NCBI GenBank assembly: GCA_037783415.1
Contig: JAZGTN010000007.1
Coordinates: 5,539,501 to 5,603,500, forward strand
From: Leptasterias polaris
Lineage: Eukaryota; Echinodermata; Asteroidea; Forcipulatida; Asteriidae
Length of the DNA: 64,000 bases
Direction of reading: 5' to 3'
Under the pieces are notes generated by a model. That model ran no database searches, was not told the DNA's origin, and was given only the letters and a program-made list of their open reading frames with translations. Position numbers and translations under genes: made by a program. Within the stretch, counting starts at the first letter, position 1, and each line of letters begins with the position of its first letter. Shown here piece after piece: positions 33,001-42,800 of the stretch.

Positions 33001-33820
33001 TATGATATACTGAATTCTTTGACAATTATCAAAAGTATACCCTGCATGCCTTATAATTAGCAGCAAGCTGTTGCAAACAGTTAGGCCTAATATCTATTTT
33101 CTGGAAGTCACACTTAACTGTAATCTACCTCCATGCTGTAATTGTAGGCCTACTAATCTGAAATAATATAACATGTTTACACTCCATCAGCCAGCAAAAT
33201 ACAACTTAATTATGTCCTTATTTGTAATTATACAGTACGTCTTTATAGAGAAAAGACGGTCTTTATCTTCATTATTTAATTAGCAGATTGTTTGATACTG
33301 CGAAGGGGCCAGCACAATTACTAAAACTATATTGCCAGTCTACTTTACTACCTATTTGCCAAGTCAAGCTGGCGTGGCTGTCATAAACACTCGAGACTCG
33401 AGGTCGCAGTTTTTTTTAATGACGTTTATTGGCAATCAATCAAAAATGGCGTGTCATTTGCATGATTGAGCCGTCTGCTAATCAGTCTGGCTGCCAAGCC
33501 CAATAAAGAAATTATCCCATTATAATATGATAAAGGAACTCAAAGTTTAGAGGCGGTTGCCTGACTTAAAACGTATAATGAAAACTACACAAACACTACA
33601 TCCGTTTTATATGCACACACACAGAGCTGTCATTTTCTGACCTTTAAAGTGCTCAACAAATCAACTGCAGAGTTCACAGAAAAACCTGTTAGCCGTGTAT
33701 TGTTAGGTGCGATAGAACCTGGTGCAGCCATTTTGATTGAGAGTTCCGAGAAAAACCGGAAGAAGTTGTATTCGCGGTTCCAAGATCAAGCGGACAACTT
33801 GAAACTCCTGGACAGGGGAA
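33001..33820. other. Region upstream of gene 4
   Basis: AT-rich unique-looking sequence. The TATA-like TTTTATATGC at 33605 is a weak promoter candidate. A short minus-strand open frame at 33703-33885 is antisense to gene 4 exon 1 and not supported. No repeat was recognised. Confidence 0.4.
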
Positions 33821-33821
33821 A

Positions 33822-36800
33822 ATGGTGAAATTGACGGTAGCGCCTCCGGAGCTGTACGGTAAGGAGACAGCGAAGAAACTACCACCTAGCGCTGTTGAAA
33901 TCCCCGTAAGTACTGTTGAATGTGAGGAAAAGTAGTGCCGAATCTGACCGCCACGTTTTCACTTATTTTGATAACAATTACAGCATCTTACTTACCTGAA
34001 GTAAAAGGGTTTATGTGGTGTTTTGGGTTTATTTTTTTTAATCATAAAAGTAAAACGAGTGACACTGCAGTGTGGTGGTAAAACTGGTGTGGTGGTCATC
34101 ATGGTGGTTCCATGGTAGGACGATGTACATTACAACATAGAGAACGGACAAAGTACAAGTGAAGTAGCATCTTCTTTTAGTACCAGAGTGTGTTCTTCCT
34201 ACTTTTTAAAAGTCTGATTTCCGATTTTTTTGCCCTCATTAATAAAATCAGCAAAACTGTTATTAAAAAGCCTGAATAGTGAAGGCTATACCATCAAGTG
34301 TCATGTACATCACTACATGAGAGTACATTATTACATGTAGGTCACCCCCTATAAACTTTCTTATCTTTTTCCATGGGCCAAATATCATGACAGCTGGTTC
34401 CAATGGTTGTTTTTTGTAGTAAACAGGCCACCAATTCTTCAGTTTGAAATCACCGCAAACTTTCTTTATATCTATTTGTTGCATGAGGTAAGTTTACATC
34501 AAAAATTAAAATATATATGTCAAGGGTGGATTAAAAATACAAATAATTATTTATTTAATTTTTTTTGGAAAAATAGAAAAGAAAAAAAAAAAATAATAAA
34601 TAAAGGATGCGGCCTCAGAAAAGGATGCGGGCGGGGACGATCAACTGGTATTTTTTTTTACTTGGCCAGGCCAAATAAAAAAAAATACCAGTTGATCGTC
34701 CTGATTTTTCCAAAAAGAGGAGGATGAGGGCCTTTTTATTTATTATTTTTTTCCAAGATGGCCGCCAAGTATTTCAATTCAAACAGGCCACCAATTCTTC
34801 AGTTTGAAATCACCGCAAACTTTCTTTATATCTATTTGTTGCATGAGGTAAGTTTACATCAAAAATTAAAATATATATGTCAAGGGTGGAAAAAAAAATT
34901 TTTTTTTTTTAGGAAAAATTGAAAAAAAATAAAAAGATGCGGCCTCAGAAAAGGATGCGGGCGGGGACGATCAACTGGTATTTTTGTTTACTTGGCCTAA
35001 AAGCTAATGGGTTTTTGACGGAGTTGCAGGCACCTAATACCAGTGCTTGTTTAATTGACCCTCTATAATAATTAGGCCTACCGATGTTTATCCGGAAGCA
35101 TGGGAGTACGTAATGAGATCAGGAGGGGGGATGGTTGGAAAAATCTAAGTGCCATTTTCGAAAACCCTGACAAGAAGGCTTCAGATCGGGCTTTTATAAA
35201 TTTTAGGTATTATACATGATTGGTACACAGGGTCTGAAGGATAACATTTATTATTCTAGTCTGAGTGAAAGCTTACTGATTAGGCTAATGAAGTTTATAC
35301 TAGAGAACCAATTTTTGGTAAAATATTTCTCTCTGATATCCAGTCATATTCAGTCATTGGCGTGTCGTGGCCGAGCGGTTAAGAGCACCGAACTCAAGCT
35401 CATGGTGTTTCTGTTCAGCAGAGTGTGGGTTCGAGTCCCGGTCGTGACACTTGTGTCCCTGAGCAAGACACTTAACTATAATTGCTTCTCTCCACCCAGG
35501 GGTAAAATGGGTACCTGTGAGGGCAGAGATGGTTCTTGTGATTGATTTAGCCTAGTAGCGCATATATTGCAGCACAGGCTGTATACTCCCCAGGGAGCTG
35601 AGAAAGATTAAAGGAATGTTATTGGCCCAATGACCAGGGCACTAATGTAAAGCGCATTGAGACGTTATTGTGAAATGCGCTATATAAGAACTGGTTATTA
35701 TTATTATTATTATTATTATTATTCGAGAAAACTGTATCTGAAAACCTTTAAAAACAACTACAAAAACCCCAGCTTAATTAAGGACAATACATGCATGAAT
35801 GCTGAAAATTGTGAATGTTTTTTTACTATTTTCTCCTGCCTTTAGACAATTAGATTAAGCCCAAATTGTCATATAGGTCTGTTATTTCCATGAAAAAAAA
35901 AGTAAGGGAAAAAGTATAATTTGTTTCTAAACATCGGCTTTTTCTTTTGCAATATTGTTTTTCTACAGTTGGAGAAAGGAACAAATGTAGACGTGGCTCG
36001 GCGACCATTCTGGACAAAGGGAACCGTCTGCTCCCTCCTAACTTTCTTGACTATCCTGGCCGTTGGTGGCGCTGTACTAGGACTGTACTTGAGCCATGCC
36101 CTCCGTACCCCCCAATGCCACGACTGGGGTCCGAATTGTGCAATGAAGGGACCACCGGTATGTCTGTCCTATGTGTTTAAGGGTTCCAAATTAAATGATA
36201 TTGCTTAAATGTCACTGGCTACCCATTCACTCTTGCATTTCATTCAAAATGGTGTTGTTGGCATACGAATGTTTTTATAATTTTGCGCCACCTTATTAAG
36301 TTTTTGATAGAGCTGTTAACATTGTACACACCATCAAGAAAAGAATGTTTTTTTTGTTATTCCACCAGTTTTGACCAGGTCATATGGTGAACGCAGCTTC
36401 ACTCACACTGCCTCAACCCTACGGAACAATCTCCCGGAACATTTGAAAAATATTGATTCCATTGATAAGTTCAAGATTGCTTTAAAGACGCACTTATTTA
36501 ACAGTTAATTCATGCATTTTGTTTGAAACCTAGTACAAATTGTATTTGTATTTTGTCGTCATTTTTTCTCTACAGCGCATAGGGACATGTTTAATCAATG
36601 TGTTATGCGCTATATAAAAATGGTTAATTATTATTATTACTATTATTGTTACTTGTAGCAGGGGCAGTAGAACAAAAAGTTTACTGGCACTCCAGAAACT
36701 TTGGTGGCCCAATACCATTTTGTAGTTTTAAACTGATAGGCATTTATCATTCTGGTAAGTTTAAAAGGTCTCTATTGTATGTCATTTGTTTGTCATCTGG

Positions 36801-39800
36801 CTTCAGACATTTCTGACCATGTTCTTAATACGGAAGGTTTCAGTAATATTTTGGGGAATATATTTGTCACTGTCCCAACGTGCTATTGTATTTGGTGTAT
36901 TCAATGGCCTGAAGAAGTTTTTACTGGTCACGGGCCAGTGGACCACCATTAATTTTGACTAATTTCTTAATTTGTTTTTATTTTTAAAACTTTTTTAATG
37001 AGATTGCCTATATAGTGTACAACATCACAAGTCCAAACGATGGGAAAACAAAGAGAAGTCCTCGATTTATGTGATTCACAATCGTGTGATTGTGCGTGTG
37101 TGTTTTAACACTACATACACGAAGTGCGGACTTGAGAACAAAAAGAAGTCTACATAATGTAGGGACTTGAAACACTTTGTGGACTTACACACGTCCACAC
37201 AGTGTATTTTACAGTGCTGAAGAATAGAATTGTACAGAACAAAGGAATATCCACAGAGTGACTGCGACACACAAAGCTGTGTGTATAATGTGTGCAGTCA
37301 TTGACCAACTCGAGAAGGACTTGGCATATGAACTCAAAACTTGACTTGTGGATTGTTCTTGGGAACCCCCAGAAGCCTATTGTGTATGGACCCCCCAGGC
37401 TACATGTCAAGGTCATTATCGCTGAAACAAAAGAAATGTTGTCCAGGTGATGTCTATAGAGAAGGACTTGACATAATTATCTCCAAATTTGGTTTGTGGA
37501 TTGGTCTTGGGATCCCCCAAAAGCCTTTCATTTTTGGACCACTTAGGTCAAGTGTCAAGACGGGGACTGGGCTTGCGGGGCATTGTGTTTACCAAACACT
37601 ACTTTTCCTGTCCATCATAATTTAACGCTAATCATTCTTTTATTGGGACTTCAACATCTTGCTTTGATGTCGAAATAATTGAATTAAATTGAAATGGAAT
37701 TGAAAGAAAAAAGTGTGTGCAATTTGTCTTTTGACATTTTTTCAGGCACGGTATTCTTCCTATTTTAGTCTGACTTCCAGTTTTTGGGCCCTTGGGCAGA
37801 AAAACTTTGATTGAGTAGCCTGAACTGTCTGTTAGCCTGCAATGTTTGTACATTTAGGTCAGCCCTTGTACCCCCCAAAAGAAAGTTCCTACTTTTTTCT
37901 AAGGACCAAGTATCATGCGTTGATGTATGCTTTGTATATTTTTCTTCAGGTGCCGCCAGCAGAGCACTATCATGATGGACCTGGCATGGAGCCGCAAAGC
38001 AGCGGTGACTCCCTTGAAATGCACGGCTCACACGGTCGCCACCATGGCGGAGATGGCATCCACCACCCGGACGGCCTCCACCCTGATGGCCACCACCCTG
38101 ACGGTGATCGACACAGAAGCCACTCCTCCTCCTCCTCCTCATCAGAAGAACGTGGCTCCGGCCACGCTCGACACCACGGTGAGAACTAAATTGAATGTAC
38201 TCTTGCATTGAACATCTTACATAATCTCCCCCCTTTGCTGTGTTGTAGGTCTTGAGACCGGTCTCGAGACCGTCTGGTCTTTTTTTTAGCGTTTTTTAGA
38301 TATCGCTGAAAATCCAGAGCGAATTATGTTCACGCAGGAAGAAAAATCCCTAATAGGAAAACACAATCTGATACCGCCATTATTGCGGCGGTACCTGGGT
38401 GGTACTGCGCTGCCTAGCGACGGGTTTAAGCGATTTGCAAAGTAAAAGTCCAATAACCCGTGACTGATCAAATGATCGCCGTGTAGCCCAAACCTTATAC
38501 CAGTCGCTAGGCAGCGTAGTACCACCCAGGTACCACCGCAGTAATGGAGGCATGTCTGCTGCCACCAAGAGTTCAAGATCGGTGAAGGATTGCTGTATAA
38601 GATTTTATTGCCATTAATTTTAAGAGTGATTACCAAACATATACCTTCCCTTTTAACTATTTTTTGCTTTTTGGTTTTTTGGTTTGGTTTTTGTTTTTTT
38701 TGCTTTTTGGTTGGTAAGCAATTCGTAACAGCTAATTCTAATTTGTCATCTTACATAATCATTACAATAAGGTTGCATCATTACTTGCAGAAAAAATCGA
38801 CTAATCACAACCTGAATGACACAAACAGTCAGTACGGTTTCCGTCAATAAATAAATACCGAACAAGGATATTGACAAAATAGGGAGACCGCCATCATAGG
38901 GCTAGATAGCTCAGTTGGTAGAGCGCCGGCACGTCAATCCGGAGGTCGTTGGTTCAAATCCCGCTCTAGTCAATTTTTCCTTGTTCAACCCAAAATTAAA
39001 TAAATACCGATGTGAATATTCATTGCTTGAACAATTTGCTTAATAGTTTTTTTAAAATAAAGGTTTACAACATTATGAATAGCATTTTTTTTTTTTTGTC
39101 TTAACATTAAGGACCGGTATGAACTTTATAATTAGTGAAGTACTTTTTATTGTAAATTAAATGGCAATTAAAAGTTTCAGAACTATTGAGGGAGCACTTT
39201 GTCTCCCTACATGTACATTTACAAAAATAATCACCAACCCAGTACATTCTTTGACACTTTTTTTTCTCTTTCTATTTTTCCCTTATTCAGAGCATCCCGA
39301 GGGTCATCCAGACGAACGACCTGATCCACCTCCTGAGGCTCCAATACCAGTAAGTGGCAATCACAAGTTCACAACTTTGAGCAAGTTCGAGTGCGCACCA
39401 TGGTTAACTAAAGGTCGACTCTTTTGACTCGAACCCAGGCTGGTCGACCGTTGGTTGACTACTGTGGTCGACCATTTGGAACCAGCCTCTAACCATGGTT
39501 TCTTCCGTGGTCTCGATAGCCTCATTCCATGCTAACCAGGGTTCTGCCCAGGATTTGTTTAGTGCCGGAAATTTTTTTTTCCGAGTACAGTCAAGTCAAT
39601 TTCCTTTCGATCGTGCACGGAGTGGTTACACACAGACGTGCGCCCTGCAACTGTGCCTTGAATAGGTCCTCAGTGCGCGCACGCCTTTACCGCCATGGGA
39701 AAACAATTTACAGCATCTATAGCATGGTGCTTACTCTGCAGTTCATTTCCGTTGTATTAAACGCTGTAGAATAGGGTTCGCAACATGATGAAACTGGTAT

Positions 39801-42800
39801 CATGTTATTCCAAGCGTAAAGCTATAATCAGCGTGACTGGAAACCATTGCAAAATCAATGCGGGTTTCGTGCGTTGGATATATTGTACATCGTACAGGCG
39901 GGAGGAATGCTCGATCCTGGATCATTAAAATAGACTCAAACCAAAGAAGTAGGCTACTCGAAATTTTGGATAAAACTGTTTACTGGTAAATAATTTGTTT
40001 TACACGTTGTTCAAAATATTTTGAAGGAAATGGGCAAAAAAAAGGGAAAATGTGTGGTGGTCGGAAAAAGAAAAAATTCTGCGAGTGCCGGTCGGGGAAT
40101 CATGAGTGCCGGTCGGGTTTTCCAGCACCGACCACCGTGGGCAGAACCCTGGCTAACATGTGTAAAGTGCAGAAGGGAACCAGTGACACTATGGCAAAAA
40201 GGCGGAAGAAGGCAATGGAAATATTGAATACCGTGCCGATGGTTGACTAAACTTCCAAACGAGTCGTTTGCGTGAGTACCTCACTGTGCATGTCAGTTCT
40301 AGTCAGTGGTCAACCACGAGTCGACTAAATGTGCGCACTCGAACTTGCTCTTTGTTTTCTTCATTTTTTTCTCGTACTTTTTCACGAATGTATCTAAAAT
40401 CACAACATTTTGCAAATGGGTTTCCGTGCAACTTGCTGTTTACATTTTCCACAAGTTACGGAACCCGATCCATGATAGTTTTGTAGTATCACTAATGCTC
40501 ATATGGCATGTCATGGCCGATTGGCTAAGAACACCAGACTTAAGATCTGGTGTCTCCGATCAGCAGAGTGTAGGTTTGAGTTCAGGTCTTGACACAAGGC
40601 ACTTATAAACAATTTTGTGTCGTCCTTCGGATGGGACGTTAAGCTGTAGGTCCCGTGTGTTGTGTAATGCATGTAGAAGAACCCAGTTACACTTATCGCT
40701 AAGCGAAGGGGTTTGCCCCGGTTTTTCTGGCAGTGGCTGCTGAGTGCGCCACAGCACCTTGTAAACCCTTACAAGGCAGTGAACCATTTCCCTTGTATAG
40801 CAGAGCAAAATGCTGCATAAAATGTATCAATTTCTACTCAAAAGTCATCATTTGGTACTCAGTATCAGCATTCTGTGTGCACAAAACTTGTTCAGTCTAA
40901 CTATTTTGCTATGCAAAATTTCCAGACGAAATCGGTCTCTGCAAGGTGTTGCATAAATGAGTCTAATAATTCAAAAACTTTAAAAACCCATCTGATCTGG
41001 AAATAAATAGTGATACATAAGCACTTTGAGACACCCGTAGATAAAGCTCTCAATAAAAACTAGTTATTATTATTATTAAAGCCTTATATTGTACAGTCTT
41101 TGTTGAGAAACAATATACATGTAGGCCCAAATTAGGTGTTACTTAAAGGTATTACCGGTATACAGGATTGGCAGAGCTGACAAAATAATCACAGACAGTG
41201 TTCATGTTTTGTGTAATCAACCACATACATGAAATAACAAACCTGTGAAAGTTTGAGCTCAATTGGTCATCGAGGTCACGAGAAAATAGTGAAAAGAGAC
41301 CGTATGTGTTTTCTGTTTTTCAAACATCGAGTTTATTATCGCGCGCGATAAAAACTATTGTTTTACTCATTTCTCAGAAACGATAGCATTTTAGGCAGAA
41401 ATATTTTAAGGAACCCTTTCTACCATTACTTACTTTAAATCATGTAAGTTATGTGTGAATCTGTGAACATTTGTGTTTTTGGATCTTACCAATAGTGTAC
41501 AGGGCCTTTAAAGGGAAGGTATACGTTTGGTAATCACTCTTAAAATTAATGGCAATAAAAACGTATTGGTTTGAATCCTACAGCAGGTTTCGATAGTATT
41601 TAAGCATTATGAGAAACATTTCACTTCGAAGTTTTGCAGTTATGCAAACATATACCAGTTTTGATGCCCCCAAATTTGAATCTGAGAAACGTTTCTGTCA
41701 GAAACGCTTCTCAGATTGTGTATTCCTATTAGGGATTATTCTTCCTGCTTGGACATATCCGCTCCGTTTTTTCGGCGATATTTTCAAAAACGCGACCACC
41801 TTTGAAATGAAATTTTCACAGGTTTGATTTATTGTATATAAAAACATTTATATAGGATTTAAAACAAACGAACAGTTCCAACAACCAATCCTTTTGATTA
41901 AGCAAATAAACCCAGTTTTGAGGGTTGTTATTGCAAGTTCCCCCCCCACTTTTTCCCCTCCCCCACTTTTTCCCCTCCCTCTCCCCCCCCCTTTCTAGCT
42001 CCCCTCTTTATAGATAGGTTGCAATATGACGTAAGTCGGCCATCTTTACGGGCAATTTGGAACACACAGTCATGCGTTACGCGTGAGAACGGCGTGCAGC
42101 ACGCGCACATTTCACCAAACTCATTGCATGATTGGTTAGTGAACGACGCGGCTGCGTTAATAATTTGAGCGCTTGACGCGCCTGCAAGCCAAAATGCGAT
42201 TTGCCCGTAAAGATGGCGTCTACTGGGAACTATCTATTTGTAGGTATGTTCGCTATATAATATATACTATATATCATTATATTCTTTTATCAATTAGCAG
42301 AACCGATGAACCATATATTTTCAAAAAAATTTAAAAATATTTGTTAGCAAAATAACAGCAGGTGTAAAAGCAATGTCATTGGCCTTTTAGGCGTTTTTGT
42401 TTTGTTTTGTGATATTGTAAAAAAAAGAATTGTTTATGGCTTGGCAATACACCGATCCCTTAAGCCCCGCCCATTTCTCATTGACCAATCACAGCCGCGA
42501 AATCTGATCACCATTTGAGCCGTTTGGTGATCTTTGCACTAATGGTGATCAGGTTTCGTGGCTGTGATTGGTCAACTTGTAAGGAGGCGGGGCTTAATGG
42601 ATTGGTCTATTATTCCGTAGGTCCTTTTGGTTGGTAAGCAGTTTGCAATCAGCTAATTCTGTTGTCTTACTCTTTGAGATTTGCTTTGATGTTTTTGCCA
42701 AAGTCCCAAAGGTATAACTGCAATAGACCATGTATTCTGTGCCATCACATTGTTTACAAAATAGCCACAGAGCCTGGACTTCCTGCACTTATGATTTGTA

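Noticed and set aside
35359..35450. Possible Leu or Ser tRNA gene
   Set aside because: A and B boxes are present, but acceptor ends do not pair well, and the body and (ATT)n tail of SINE family A follow.
37765..38208. 147-codon open frame on the - strand
   Set aside because: It is antisense to gene 4 exon 3; its composition reflects the HPDG and serine repeats of the real exon.
38899..38972. Possible functional tRNA with GTC anticodon
   Set aside because: The cloverleaf is complete, but the same head with a non-tRNA tail occurs at 2817 and 7767, and the base before the anticodon is C rather than T. A SINE explains it better.
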